Source: Streptomyces sp. HB132
GTDB taxonomy: Bacteria; Actinomycetota; Actinomycetes; Streptomycetales; Streptomycetaceae
Assembly: GCF_016909575.1 (NCBI RefSeq)
Contig: NZ_JAFBGA010000002.1
Coordinates: 1 to 64,000, forward strand
DNA: 64,000 bases
Direction: 5' to 3'
This document shows positions 49,240 to 59,018 of this stretch, in pieces; within the stretch, counting starts at the first letter, position 1; every line of letters begins with the position of its first letter. A program made the translations under genes and the position numbers. The notes below the pieces were generated by a model. The model was given only the letters and a program-made list of their open reading frames with translations. It ran no database searches and was not told the DNA's origin.

Positions 49240-49914
49240 TCATACGGTCCGGCGGCGGCGCAGGGGCGACAGCAGCCGGTCGAGCGCCACGAGAACGCCC
49301 TCCACCACCAGGGCCAGGAGGGCGACCAGTACGGCGCCGGCGAAGACCTGGGCGGTGTCGTAGGTGTTGAATCCGGCGGTGATGATCCGGCCGAGGCCCC
49401 CGAGGCCGACCATCGCCGCGATCGAGGCGGTGGCGATCACCTGTACGGCGGCGGACCGGAGACCGGTCATGATCATCGGGTAGGCGAGGGGGAGCTCGAC
49501 CCTCAGGAAGAGCTGGGCGCCGGACATCCCCATCCCCCGTGCGGCCTCCAGCACCGACCGGTCCACCTCCGTCATCCCGACGTAGGCGTTGGTCAGCAAC
49601 GGGGGGACCGCGAAGAGCACAAGCGCGATGACCGTGGGCAGATAGCCGGAGTTGCGCAGGGGCGTCATCATGAACAGCGCCAGCACCGCGAACACCGGGA
49701 CCGCCCGGCCCACGTTGGAGAGGTTGACGGCGAGCGCGCCCCCCTTGCCCACGTGTCCGAGATACAGCGCGACGGGCAGGGCGATGACGCAGGCCACCGC
49801 GAGGGCTGTCCCACTGACGTAGAGGTGCTCGGCCAGCCGGTGTCCCGCCCCGCCGTCCCCCGACCAGTTGGCTCCGGTGGTGAGCCAGACCCATGCCTCT
49901 TCGACGACTCCCAT
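49240..49914 (-). CDS. Osmoprotectant ABC transporter permease
   Basis: The 224-residue membrane protein has about six helices and the EAA-type loop (EAARGMGMSGAQLFLRVELPLAYPMIMTGL) of OpuC-type permeases. It lies 3 bp after the second permease gene and 54 bp ahead of the substrate-binding gene. Confidence 0.92.
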   Translation of the reverse strand: MGVVEEAWVWLTTGANWSGDGGAGHRLAEHLYVSGTALAVACVIALPVALYLGHVGKGGALAVNLSNVGRAVPVFAVLALFMMTPLRNSGYLPTVIALVLFAVPPLLTNAYVGMTEVDRSVLEAARGMGMSGAQLFLRVELPLAYPMIMTGLRSAAVQVIATASIAAMVGLGGLGRIITAGFNTYDTAQVFAGAVLVALLALVVEGVLVALDRLLSPLRRRRTV

Positions 49915-49917
49915 GGG

Positions 49918-50637
49918 TCAGCCGGCCTCCGTCTTCGCGATGCCCGCCACGGCCGGCGCCCCGGCGGGCGTCCGTATCCGGGTCCAGGGCGTGAGCAGGC
50001 GTTGCACGCCGAGGAGCAGCAGGTCGGCGGCCACCGCGAGCAGCACGCAGAGCACGGAAGCGGTGAGTACCTGGGCCTTGAAGAAGCTCGGCAGCGCGTC
50101 CTCGATGAGGTTGCCGAGGCCGCCCTTGCCGACGAGGGAGCCGACCGTGGTCAGCGCGACCGTCGACACCGTGGCGATCCGCAGCCCCGCCATCAGGGCG
50201 GGCAGGGCGAGCGGGAGCTCGACCTCCCAGAGGAGCCGTACGGGCCCGTACCCCATGCCCTTCGCGGCCTCCCTGGACTCCTGCGGGACCGCTTCGAGTC
50301 CCGCCAGGATGTTCCGGACGAGGATGGTCAGCGAGTAGAGCACCAGTCCGGTGACGACGAGCGCCGCGGACAGCCCGAAGAGCGGCAGCAGCAGCGAGAA
50401 CATCGCCAGCGACGGCACGGTGTAGAGCACGGTGGTCAGGCCCAGCACCGGGCCCGCGAAATGCCGGCCCCGGCGGGCGAGCAGCGCGAGCGGGAATGCC
50501 ACGGCCAGCCCTATCAGCACGGAAGCCACCGTGATCCAGATGTGCTGGACGGTCGCTTCGGTCAACTCGGCGCTGCGGGAGCGCAGATACTCTCCGCAGA
50601 TCCAGTCGTTCGTCACCAGGCAGTTCTGCTCGGCCAT
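49918..50637 (-). CDS. Osmoprotectant ABC transporter permease
   Basis: The 239-residue membrane protein is a paralogue of the adjacent permease, with the same EAA loop (EAAKGMGYGPVRLLWEVELPLALPALMAGL) and the GLGNLIEDALPSFF segment. It starts the leftward operon, 140 bp from the divergent ATPase gene. Confidence 0.92.
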   Translation of the reverse strand: MAEQNCLVTNDWICGEYLRSRSAELTEATVQHIWITVASVLIGLAVAFPLALLARRGRHFAGPVLGLTTVLYTVPSLAMFSLLLPLFGLSAALVVTGLVLYSLTILVRNILAGLEAVPQESREAAKGMGYGPVRLLWEVELPLALPALMAGLRIATVSTVALTTVGSLVGKGGLGNLIEDALPSFFKAQVLTASVLCVLLAVAADLLLLGVQRLLTPWTRIRTPAGAPAVAGIAKTEAG

Positions 50638-50777
50638 CCGCCCCCACCTCCTGTTGCCTTCGCGATGCCGATCCGGTTGTGGTCCTGGGTGACCCTATCC
50701 TCGACCACCGACAATCGCCGAGGCTGTCTTATTCCGGCAACATGGCCTTCACAGAGCCCGCGCCACAATGGGGAATC

Positions 50778-51953
50778 ATGATCCGTTTCGAGCACGTCAC
50801 CAAGCGGTACGCGGACGGCACCACCGCCGTCGACGACCTTTCCTTCGAGGTCTCCGAGGGTGAACTGGTCACGCTCGTGGGGCCTTCCGGCTGCGGCAAG
50901 ACGACCACCATGAAAATGGTGAACCGCCTGATCGAACCGACCGACGGCCGGATATTCCTCGACGGGGACGACATATCCGCCATCGACCCCGTCCGGCTCC
51001 GCCGCCGTATCGGCTACGTGATCCAGCAGGTAGGGCTCTTCCCGCACAAGACGGTCCTGGAGAACACGGCTACCGTTCCCCATCTCCTGGGCTGGGGACG
51101 GGAAAAGGGCAGGAAGCGCGCCGCCGAACTGCTCGACCTCGTCGGACTGGACCCGTCCGTTTATGGCGGCCGCTATCCCGAGCAGCTTTCCGGCGGTCAG
51201 CGCCAACGGGTCGGCGTGGCACGTGCCCTGGCCGCCGACCCGCCGGTTCTGCTGATGGACGAACCTTTCGGCGCCGTCGATCCGGTCGTGCGGGAAAGGC
51301 TGCAGAACGAATTCCTGAAACTGCAGGCGCAGGTCCGCAAGACCGTGTTGTTCGTCACCCATGACATCGAGGAGGCCGTCCGGCTCGGCGACCGGATCGC
51401 CGTGTACGGGCACGGCCGCATCGAACAGTTCGACAGTCCGGCCACGGTGCTCGGGGCTCCGGCGACTCCGTACGTCGCCGACTTCGTCGGGGCGGACCGG
51501 GGTCTCAAGCGGCTCTCGGTCACCCCCATCGAGGAGAGCGACCTGGACCAGCCGCCGGTCGTCCATCTCGACGACCCCCTGGCGAAGGCGACCGAGCGGC
51601 TGCGGGCCGACGGCGCGCGCTGGGCGGTCGTCCTGGACGGCCGGGACCAGCTGCACGGCTGGATCCCGGCGGACGACGCGCCGACGGCCGGGGGCACGGT
51701 CCGTGAGCACGCCCGGCGCATGGAGGCGTGGCTTCCGCTGGGGGCTCCGCTGAAGCAGGCCTTCGCCACGATGCTGCAGCACGACGCGGGCTGGATCGCC
51801 GTCATCGACGAGGAGGGCACCGGCCGCTTCCTGGGCGTGCTGACGCCTGCCCGGCTCCACGAGGCACTGCGCCGCTCGATCGACGCGGACGCACAGGACG
51901 TGCCGCGCGCCGAGGTCGCTGTGGAGACCGTGGCGGGTGTCGGCCCGCACTGA
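50778..51953 (+). CDS. Osmoprotectant ABC transporter ATPase with CBS domains
   Basis: The 391-residue ATPase has Walker A GPSGCGKTTTMKMVNRL, signature LSGGQRQRVGVARAL, Walker B LLMDEPFGAVDP and the H-loop VTHDIEEAV. The C-terminal ~130 residues form a CBS pair, which in OpuA-type transporters senses ionic strength (and in OpuC c-di-AMP). It is divergent from its permease genes, an unusual split. The ATG at 50778 is chosen; 50742 is an alternative. Confidence 0.92.
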   Translation: MIRFEHVTKRYADGTTAVDDLSFEVSEGELVTLVGPSGCGKTTTMKMVNRLIEPTDGRIFLDGDDISAIDPVRLRRRIGYVIQQVGLFPHKTVLENTATVPHLLGWGREKGRKRAAELLDLVGLDPSVYGGRYPEQLSGGQRQRVGVARALAADPPVLLMDEPFGAVDPVVRERLQNEFLKLQAQVRKTVLFVTHDIEEAVRLGDRIAVYGHGRIEQFDSPATVLGAPATPYVADFVGADRGLKRLSVTPIEESDLDQPPVVHLDDPLAKATERLRADGARWAVVLDGRDQLHGWIPADDAPTAGGTVREHARRMEAWLPLGAPLKQAFATMLQHDAGWIAVIDEEGTGRFLGVLTPARLHEALRRSIDADAQDVPRAEVAVETVAGVGPH

Positions 51954-52074
51954 CGCCCCATCGCTCCGCCGGCGGGGCGGCCGTACCGTCCGTCCGGCTG
52001 AACGCGGTGCGCGGGGATCCCGGGCGGTGGGCTCACGGCGGCGGGCTTCCCGTGGAGCGCCTTAGGCTGGTCGC

Positions 52075-52935
52075 ATGAGTACGTTGCGAGGACGGGGCAC
52101 GGTGCGGGGTCTGCCGGAGTGGGACCGCTGTGCGGTCATGGGAGTCGTCAATGTGACGCCCGACTCCTTCTCCGACGGCGGCCACTGGTTCGACACCACG
52201 GCAGCGATCAAGCACGGCCTCGAACTGATGGACGAAGGCGCGGACCTGATCGACGTCGGCGGCGAGTCGACCCGCCCCGGCGCGAGCAGAGTGGACGAGG
52301 CCGAGGAGCTGCGACGGGTGATCCCCGTCGTGCGGGGGCTGGTCTCCGAGGGCGTCACCGTCTCCGTCGACACCATGCGGGCCGTCGTGGCCGAACACGC
52401 GGTCGCCGCCGGTGCGGCCCTGGTCAACGACGTGAGCGGCGGCCTCGCCGACCCGGGCATGATCCCGGTCGTCGCGGACGCGGGAGTGCCGTTCGTCGTC
52501 ATGCACTGGCGTGGTTTCAGCGAGTCGATGAACAGCCGCGCGGTGTACGACGACGTCGTCGGCGATGTCGTCGCGGAACTCCGGGAGCGCGTGGAGGCCG
52601 TGATCGAGGGCGGGGTGGACCCCGAGAAGCTCGTGATCGACCCGGGGCTCGGCTTCGCCAAGAACGCCGCCCAGGACCTCGCCCTGGTCGCGCACCTCGA
52701 CCGGCTTCACTCCCTGGGCAGACCGCTGCTCGTGGCCGCCTCCCGCAAGCGCTTCCTCGGCCATGTCCTGGCGGGCGAGGGCGAGGCCCCGCCGCCCGCC
52801 CGCGAGCGGGACGCCGCGACGGCCGCGGTCTCCGCCCTCTCCGCCGCCGCCGGCGCGTGGGCGGTCCGGGTGCACGCGGTACGGCCCACGGCCGACGCGG
52901 TGCGGGTCGCCCGCGCCGTCGAGGGAGCGGCGTGA
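52075..52935 (+). CDS. folP: Dihydropteroate synthase
   Basis: FolP joins p-aminobenzoate and dihydropterin pyrophosphate and is the sulfonamide target. The 286-residue protein has MGVVNVTPDSFSDGG, DVGGESTRPGA, LVNDVSGG, DPGLGFAK and SRKRFLG. TAGGCT (52063-52068) lies 6 nt before the ATG, suggesting a leaderless message. It overlaps the next gene by GTGA. Confidence 0.96.
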   Translation: MSTLRGRGTVRGLPEWDRCAVMGVVNVTPDSFSDGGHWFDTTAAIKHGLELMDEGADLIDVGGESTRPGASRVDEAEELRRVIPVVRGLVSEGVTVSVDTMRAVVAEHAVAAGAALVNDVSGGLADPGMIPVVADAGVPFVVMHWRGFSESMNSRAVYDDVVGDVVAELRERVEAVIEGGVDPEKLVIDPGLGFAKNAAQDLALVAHLDRLHSLGRPLLVAASRKRFLGHVLAGEGEAPPPARERDAATAAVSALSAAAGAWAVRVHAVRPTADAVRVARAVEGAA

Positions 52936-53414
52936 GCGCCGCGCGCGACGAGCACGAGGAGGCCGCCGCCGACATCGCCGCGGTCGAGCAGGCCAACACC
53001 GCCTTCTACGAAGCGCTGGAGCGCGGCGACTTCGACGCGCTCTCCGGCCTGTGGCTGCCCGGAGAGGACCTCACCGTCTCCTGCGTCCACCCGGGCTGGC
53101 CGGTGCTCACGGGCCGCGGCGAGGTGATGCGGAGCTACGCGCTGATCATGGCGAACACCGAGTACATCCAGTTCTTCCTCACCGATGTCGGCGTCTCGAT
53201 GACCGGCGACACCGCCCTGGTGACCTGCACCGAGAACATCCTCAGCGGTGGCCCAGCGGAGGAGGGCAACGCACTCGGCCCACTGGTCGGCCAGCTCGTC
53301 GTGGCCACCAACGTGTTCCGGCGCACACCTGAGGGCTGGAAGCTCTGGTCGCACCACGGGTCCCCCGTACTGGCCGAAACCGGTGACGAGGAGGACGAGG
53401 AGCCGACCGTCTGA
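52932..53414 (+). CDS. NTF2/SnoaL-like protein
   Basis: The 160-residue protein has an NTF2-like fold (VEQANTAFYEALERGDFDALSGLWLPGEDLTVSCVHPGW, SYALIMANTEYIQFFL, ATNVFRRTPEGWKLWSHHGS). It is inserted between folP and folB, translationally coupled to folP. A role in folate synthesis is not established. Confidence 0.85.
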   Translation: MSAARDEHEEAAADIAAVEQANTAFYEALERGDFDALSGLWLPGEDLTVSCVHPGWPVLTGRGEVMRSYALIMANTEYIQFFLTDVGVSMTGDTALVTCTENILSGGPAEEGNALGPLVGQLVVATNVFRRTPEGWKLWSHHGSPVLAETGDEEDEEPTV

Positions 53415-53606
53415 GCGGACGGCGCCGGCCCGGGGGATTGGGCGCCCCGATCACGGGGTATACGCGGCCCACCCCCTGCCGGGCGCTCCCGCGCGCCCCC
53501 GCGGGCGGGAGCTGTCCTTGCACGCGGGTAGATTCGAAAGACGGCACTTCTCCGCCCGCACGCGGTCAGGTGCCTCCAGAGACGACGAACAGCAGGAGTG
53601 ATTCGC

Positions 53607-53966
53607 GTGGATCGTGTCGCGCTGCGCGGCCTCAAGGCCCGTGGGCACCACGGTGTCTTCCCCAGGGAACGGGAAGAGGGCCAGACCTTCATCGTGGACC
53701 TGGTGCTCGGCCTCGACACCCGCCCCGCGGCAGCCGCCGACGACCTGTCGAAGACCGTTCACTACGGCGTGGTCGCGGAAGAGGTGGTCGGTGTCGTCCG
53801 GGGCGAGCCGGTCGACCTGATCGAGACCCTCGCGGAACGCATCGCGCAGCAATGTCTCAAGCACGACGGGGTCGAGGAGGTCGAGGTCGTCGTCCACAAG
53901 CCGGACGCCCCGATCACCGTTCCCTTCGACGACGTGACCATCACCATCACCCGGAGCCGAGCATGA
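53607..53966 (+). CDS. folB: Dihydroneopterin aldolase
   Basis: FolB splits dihydroneopterin to 6-hydroxymethyl-dihydropterin. The 119-residue protein has RVALRGLKARGHHGVFPRERE, TVHYGVVAEEV, ETLAERIAQQCL and VVHKPDAPI with the catalytic Lys. The GTG at 53607 is preferred because GGAG ends 8 nt upstream; a GTG at 53598 overlaps that site. It overlaps folK by ATGA. Confidence 0.95.
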   Translation: MDRVALRGLKARGHHGVFPREREEGQTFIVDLVLGLDTRPAAAADDLSKTVHYGVVAEEVVGVVRGEPVDLIETLAERIAQQCLKHDGVEEVEVVVHKPDAPITVPFDDVTITITRSRA

Positions 53967-54574
53967 CCGCATTTTCCGCCGAGGGGCAGAGCGACCCGAC
54001 CGTACAGCCGGTTCCCGCCGCCGTGGTCGAGCAGGTCGACGCGGCAGACATCACCCTCTCCAACCCCAAACTCGCCGTGATCTCCCTGGGCTCCAACCTG
54101 GGCAACCGGCTGGAGACGCTCCAGGGCGCGGTCGACGCCCTGGAGGACACCCCCGGCCTCCGGGTCAAAGCGGTCTCCCCGGTCTACGAGACGGAGCCCT
54201 GGGGCGTCGAGGCCGGCTCCCAGCCGTCGTATTTCAACGCGGTGATCGTCGTGAAGACGACCCTGCCCCCTTCGTCCCTGCTGGAGCGCGGCCAGGCCAT
54301 CGAGGAGGCCTTCGACCGTGTCCGCGAGGAGCGCTGGGGCCCCCGCACCCTCGACGTCGACATCGTGTCGTACGCCGAGGTGGTCTCCGACGACCCCCTG
54401 CTGACCCTCCCGCACCCGCGAGCCCGCGAGCGCGCCTTCGTGCTCGCCCCCTGGCACGACCTGGACCCGGAGGCCCAACTGCCCGGCGCCGGCCCCGTCG
54501 CCGACCTGCTGACCGGTGTCGGCCGCGAGGGTGTGCTCGTCCGGCCCGACCTGGAACTTCGTCTGCCCGAGTAG
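53963..54574 (+). CDS. folK: 2-amino-4-hydroxy-6-hydroxymethyldihydropteridine pyrophosphokinase
   Basis: FolK activates the pterin with ATP for FolP. The 203-residue protein has an extra 35-residue N-terminus, then VISLGSNLGNR, VSPVYETEPWG, YFNAVI, RWGPRTLDVDIV and LPHPRARERAFVLAP. It overlaps folB by 4 bp. Confidence 0.95.
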   Translation: MTAFSAEGQSDPTVQPVPAAVVEQVDAADITLSNPKLAVISLGSNLGNRLETLQGAVDALEDTPGLRVKAVSPVYETEPWGVEAGSQPSYFNAVIVVKTTLPPSSLLERGQAIEEAFDRVREERWGPRTLDVDIVSYAEVVSDDPLLTLPHPRARERAFVLAPWHDLDPEAQLPGAGPVADLLTGVGREGVLVRPDLELRLPE

Positions 54575-54657
54575 TCGTTAGGCTCAAGGACCCCCGGCTA
54601 CGGGCGAACCACCCGGGCGAGCGGCACGGGCAACGGCGACGAAGGGCGGCACTCTCG

Positions 54658-55143
54658 GTGAAGCAACTACGGCTCGGCCTCCTGGCCGGACTCTTCGCCG
54701 GAGCCGGCGTGCTGTCCTGGGGCGCCGCCCGCCTCTGGAACTCGCTGGGGACGCTGCCGAGCGTGCCGCTCGCCGCGCCCGTCGTGCTGGCCGTGATCGC
54801 CGCCGTCCTGCTCGCCACGGCGCTGTCGATCCGGTCCCGGTTGCGCGCCCAGCGGGAACGTCGCCCCGGAGCGAAGGGCGTGGAGCCGATGATGGCGGCG
54901 CGCGCCCTGGTCTTCGGCCAGGCCAGTGCGCTCGTCACCGCTCTGGTCGCGGGGATGTACGGCGGCACGGGCGTCTTCCTGCTCGGCTCCCTCGACGTAC
55001 CGCCCCGGCGGGATCAGGCCATCTACGCCGGCTTCGCGGTCCTGGCCGGCATCGCGGTCATCGCCGCGGCGTTCTTCCTCGAGCGGGTCTGCAAGCTCCC
55101 GGACGACGGCGACGACGATCGGAACAGGGCCCAGGCCGCCTGA
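54658..55143 (+). CDS. DUF3180 membrane protein
   Basis: The 161-residue product has four hydrophobic segments in two pairs, separated by a basic loop (SIRSRLRAQRERRPGAKGVEPMMAARAL). I recognise it as the DUF3180 family often found after folK in actinobacteria; function unknown. The start is GTG at 54658. Confidence 0.85.
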   Translation: MKQLRLGLLAGLFAGAGVLSWGAARLWNSLGTLPSVPLAAPVVLAVIAAVLLATALSIRSRLRAQRERRPGAKGVEPMMAARALVFGQASALVTALVAGMYGGTGVFLLGSLDVPPRRDQAIYAGFAVLAGIAVIAAAFFLERVCKLPDDGDDDRNRAQAA

Positions 55144-55241
55144 ACCTGAAGGCCCCGCACGCACCGGACGGGCGCAGGACGGCTCTCCTGGTGAATCCGG
55201 CCGGACGGCCGCGTCCGTGTTCGCCGGGGGTCGCACTCCCC

Positions 55242-55267
55242 CGTCGCCCGGACTCGTCGCCCGGACT
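55242..55267. repeat. 13-bp tandem duplication
   Basis: CGTCGCCCGGACT occurs twice in tandem (55242-55254 and 55255-55267) with a partial third copy, between the convergent DUF3180 and folE genes. Confidence 0.8.
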
Positions 55268-55316
55268 CGTCGCCGTCGCGCCGGGCCCGGGCCATCTCAG
55301 CCCGTTTCGGCGTCGG

Positions 55317-55922
55317 CTAACGCGCCATGATGAGGCTCATGGCCTCGGCACGGGTGGCCGGATCACGCAGCTGGCCGCGGACCGCGGACGTGATGGTCTT
55401 GGCTCCGGGCTTACGGATACCTCGCATCGACATGCACATGTGCTCGCACTCGACGACGACGATGACACCGCGAGGCTCCAGGATCGACATGAGCGAGTCG
55501 GCGATCTGCGTGGTCAGCCGCTCCTGGACCTGCGGCCGCCGGGCGTACACGTCGACCAGTCGGGCCAGCTTCGACAGCCCCGTGATCTTGCCGCTGGTCG
55601 CCGGGATGTAGCCGACGTGCGCGACACCGTGGAACGGCACCAGGTGGTGCTCACAGGTGCTGAACACCTCGATGTCCTTGACCAGGACCATCTCGTCGTG
55701 GCCGAGGTCGAACGTCGTCGTCAGGACGTCCTCCGGCTCCTGGTGGAGGCCGGCGAATATCTCCTGGTAAGCACGTGCCACACGGCCCGGGGTCTCGCGC
55801 AGCCCCTCACGGTCGGGGTCCTCCCCGACAGCGAGAAGAAGCTCCCTCACGGCGGACTCGGCCCGCTTCGCATCGAATACGCCGATCGAACCCTGCCCGT
55901 CGAGCGTCACCGGGTCGGTCAT
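55317..55922 (-). CDS. folE: GTP cyclohydrolase I
   Basis: FolE makes dihydroneopterin triphosphate from GTP, the entry to folate. The 201-residue protein has [47 protein letters not shown] (zinc Cys/His), [23 protein letters not shown] and [19 protein letters not shown] lies 5 nt before the ATG at 55922. Confidence 0.96.
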   Translation of the reverse strand: MTDPVTLDGQGSIGVFDAKRAESAVRELLLAVGEDPDREGLRETPGRVARAYQEIFAGLHQEPEDVLTTTFDLGHDEMVLVKDIEVFSTCEHHLVPFHGVAHVGYIPATSGKITGLSKLARLVDVYARRPQVQERLTTQIADSLMSILEPRGVIVVVECEHMCMSMRGIRKPGAKTITSAVRGQLRDPATRAEAMSLIMAR

Positions 55923-56003
55923 CTGTGCCTCGTTCCTCTGTGCAGTCACATGCGCGGACCCGCCCGGCCCTACGGAGTACGGCAGGCACAACGCAGGCAT
56001 ACG

Positions 56004-56045
56004 AAAAAGCCGCGCCCCCACAGGCTAGAACCTGGGGGGCGCGGC
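56004..56045 (-). terminator. ftsH rho-independent terminator
   Basis: On the minus strand a GC-rich hairpin (56009-56024 with 56031-56045, core GCCGCGCCCCC) is followed directly by TTTTT (56004-56008), 61 nt after the ftsH stop. It is the clearest classical terminator in the window. Confidence 0.88.
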
Positions 56046-56105
56046 ATCCATTCCGGGCCTGGTCGTAGCCCCGTGACAGGGGCCACACCGGATCGGTCAG
56101 GGGAC

Positions 56106-58160
56106 CTAGCTCTCGGGGCGATCCTCGGGGAGCGCCTCCGTGGAGGTACCGGTCTTCTTCGTGATGTCGATGTCGGTCGGCGCGATCTCCGGAGTACCCG
56201 AGCCATTGGCAGAGCCGTTGGTGAGGGCGAGCTCCTTCGGAGAGAGCACAGGCGGACGCGTCGACGGTGTACGCCGGGCGGATCCGGTCCACGCCGGGCG
56301 GGCCGGACGCTTCACGATCGGGGCGAAAATCTCGGCGATCTGCTCCTTGCCGAGCGTCTCCTTCTCGAGGAGCTCGAGGACCAGGGCGTCGAGGATGTCG
56401 CGGTTCTCGACGAGGATTTCCCACGCGTCGTTGTGCGCGGTCTCGATGAGCTTCTTGACCTCTTCGTCGACGAGCGCCGCGACCTCTTCCGAGTAGTCGC
56501 GCTGATGGCCCATCTCCCGGCCCACGAACGGCTCGGTGTTGTCTCCACCGAACTTGATCGCACCCAGGCGCTCGGTCATGCCGTACTGCGTGACCATCGC
56601 GCGGGCCGTGGCGGTGGCCTTCTCGATGTCGTTCGCAGCACCGGTCGTCGGGTCGTGGAAGACCAGCTCCTCGGCCGCGCGCCCGCCCAGCATGTACGCC
56701 AGCTGGTCGAGCATCTCGTTACGCGTCGTGGAGTACTTGTCCTCTTCCGGGAGCACCATCGTGTAACCGAGGGCACGGCCGCGGGAGAGAATCGTGATCT
56801 TGTGGACCGGGTCCGACTGAGGTGAGGCCGCCGCGACCAGGGCGTGTCCGCCCTCGTGGTACGCGGTGATCTTCTTCTCCTTCTCGGACATGATCCGGGT
56901 CCGCTTCTGCGGTCCCGCCACGACGCGGTCGATGGCCTCGTCGAGCATGTGGTTGTCGATCAGCTTCTTGTTGCTGCGCGCCGTGAGGAGCGCCGCTTCG
57001 TTCAGCACGTTCGACAGGTCGGCACCGGTGAAGCCGGGCGTACGACGGGCGACCGCGTTGAGGTCGACGTCCTCCGCGACGGGCTTGCCCTTCTGGTGCA
57101 CCTTGAGGATCTCGAGGCGGCCCTGCATGTCCGGGCGGTCGACCGCGATTTGCCGGTCGAAGCGTCCCGGGCGCAGCAGCGCCGGGTCCAGGATGTCCGG
57201 CCGGTTCGTGGCGGCGATCAGGATGACGCCGCCCTTCACGTCGAAGCCGTCCATCTCGACGAGCAGCTGGTTGAGCGTCTGCTCGCGCTCGTCGTGGCCA
57301 CCGCCCATACCGGCACCGCGGTGCCGGCCGACGGCGTCGATCTCGTCGACGAAGACGATCGCCGGGGCGTTCGCCTTGGCCTGCTCGAAGAGGTCACGGA
57401 CACGGGAGGCACCGACACCGACGAACATCTCGACGAAGTCGGACCCGGAGATCGAGTAGAACGGGACGCCCGCCTCGCCTGCGACGGCGCGAGCGAGCAG
57501 CGTCTTACCCGTACCGGGCGGCCCGTACAGCAGGACACCCTTGGGGATCTTGGCGCCGACGGCCTGGAACTTCGCCGGCTCCTGGAGGAATTCCTTGATC
57601 TCGTACAGTTCTTCGACGGCCTCGTCCGACCCCGCCACATCGGCGAACGTCGTCTTCGGCGTGTCCTTGGTGATCAGCTTGGCCTTGGACTTGCCGAACT
57701 GCATGACCTTCGAACCGCCACCCTGCATCTGATTCATCAGAAACAGGAACACGATCACGATCAGGACGAAGGGCAGCAGCGTCAGAAGGATCGAGACGAA
57801 CGGGGACTGCTTCGACGGCGAGACGGTGTAACCCTTCTCGATGTCACCGCTCTCGAACTTCTTCTGCAGCGTGTCGGCAAGCTCGACGCCCTGGTTCCCG
57901 ATGTAGCTCGCCTGGAACTTGCTGCCGGACTCGCCCTTGAGCTTCTGCTTGTCCTTCAGCTCGATCTTCAGGATCTGTTCGTCACCGGTGGTCAGCTTGG
58001 CCTGCTCCACCTGGTTCTTGCTGATCGCCTGGATCACCTTGCCGGTGTCCACCGTCTTGTAGCCGCCGGACGAGCCGACGACCTGCATCAACACGACCAC
58101 GGCGAGGACGGCCAGCACGATCCACATGACCGGCCCACGGAAGTATCGCTTCACGTCCAT
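56106..58160 (-). CDS. ftsH: ATP-dependent zinc metalloprotease FtsH
   Basis: FtsH degrades membrane and some soluble proteins. The 684-residue protein has two N-terminal membrane segments, the AAA module ([49 protein letters not shown]) and the zinc site HEGGH. The C-terminus has a roughly 70-residue disordered tail. It is the third gene of a tilS-hpt-ftsH set that is conserved across bacteria. Confidence 0.96.
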   Translation of the reverse strand: MDVKRYFRGPVMWIVLAVLAVVVLMQVVGSSGGYKTVDTGKVIQAISKNQVEQAKLTTGDEQILKIELKDKQKLKGESGSKFQASYIGNQGVELADTLQKKFESGDIEKGYTVSPSKQSPFVSILLTLLPFVLIVIVFLFLMNQMQGGGSKVMQFGKSKAKLITKDTPKTTFADVAGSDEAVEELYEIKEFLQEPAKFQAVGAKIPKGVLLYGPPGTGKTLLARAVAGEAGVPFYSISGSDFVEMFVGVGASRVRDLFEQAKANAPAIVFVDEIDAVGRHRGAGMGGGHDEREQTLNQLLVEMDGFDVKGGVILIAATNRPDILDPALLRPGRFDRQIAVDRPDMQGRLEILKVHQKGKPVAEDVDLNAVARRTPGFTGADLSNVLNEAALLTARSNKKLIDNHMLDEAIDRVVAGPQKRTRIMSEKEKKITAYHEGGHALVAAASPQSDPVHKITILSRGRALGYTMVLPEEDKYSTTRNEMLDQLAYMLGGRAAEELVFHDPTTGAANDIEKATATARAMVTQYGMTERLGAIKFGGDNTEPFVGREMGHQRDYSEEVAALVDEEVKKLIETAHNDAWEILVENRDILDALVLELLEKETLGKEQIAEIFAPIVKRPARPAWTGSARRTPSTRPPVLSPKELALTNGSANGSGTPEIAPTDIDITKKTGTSTEALPEDRPES

Positions 58161-58379
58161 CCATACGGAGCGAAGTCGCCCCGTCCCTCCTGCCCGTAGG
58201 TAAATGCTGCTGTGAGAAAAGACTGTTCTTCGGACGGTACCCCAGCATTGTCACCCGTGACCGCAGGGGAGGTACGACAAACCCGTCTTCGAAGGCTCCA
58301 ACGGCCCGAACGCCACGAGGGTTCCCGGGAGTCCTGCCGGGTTCGGCCGCGCCGGGCCGGGCCCGGTCGGGTGGCCGCC

Positions 58380-58934
58380 TCAGCCGCCGTACACGTGAGG
58401 TGCGAGGGTGCCGACGAACGGGAGGTTGCGGTACTTCTCCGCGTAGTCCAGCCCGTAGCCGACGACGAACTCGTTGGGGATGTCGAAGCCGACCCACTTC
58501 ACGTCGATCGCGACCTTCGCGGCGTCCGGCTTGCGGAGCAGCGTGCAGACCTCCAGGCTCGCGGGTTCACGCGAGCCGAGGTTGGTCAGCAGCCAGGACA
58601 GCGTCAGGCCGGAGTCGATGATGTCCTCGACGATCAGGACGTGCTTGCCCTTGATGTCGGTGTCGAGGTCCTTGAGGATCCGGACGACGCCCGAGGACTG
58701 GGTGCCGGCGCCGTACGACGAGACGGCCATCCAGTCCATGGTGACGGGGGTGGACAGCGCGCGGGCCAGGTCCGCCATGACCATCACCGCACCCTTGAGC
58801 ACGCCGACGATGAGCAGGTCCTTGCCCGCGTACTCCGCGTCGATCTTCGCTGCCAGCTCGACGAGCTTCGCGTCGATCTCTTCCTTGGTGAGGAGCACCG
58901 ACTGGAGGTCGGTGCCCATGTCCTTCTCGTTCAC
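58380..58934 (-). CDS. hpt: Hypoxanthine phosphoribosyltransferase
   Basis: Hpt salvages hypoxanthine (and guanine) with PRPP. The 184-residue protein has [27 protein letters not shown], the PRPP motif [14 protein letters not shown] and [21 protein letters not shown]. The GTG at 58934 is used; an ATG at 58919 is possible. Confidence 0.94.
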   Translation of the reverse strand: MNEKDMGTDLQSVLLTKEEIDAKLVELAAKIDAEYAGKDLLIVGVLKGAVMVMADLARALSTPVTMDWMAVSSYGAGTQSSGVVRILKDLDTDIKGKHVLIVEDIIDSGLTLSWLLTNLGSREPASLEVCTLLRKPDAAKVAIDVKWVGFDIPNEFVVGYGLDYAEKYRNLPFVGTLAPHVYGG

Positions 58935-59018
58935 CCGCGTCTCTTTCTCTGCCCTGCCGGCCCCGGAACGTTCCCAGGGCCGGACCGGCGTTTCGCCTGC
59001 ACTTCAGCCGCTTGCGCT

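Noticed and set aside
48094..50781. An 895-codon plus-strand frame
   Set aside because: It runs antisense through four well-supported genes, with no motif of its own.
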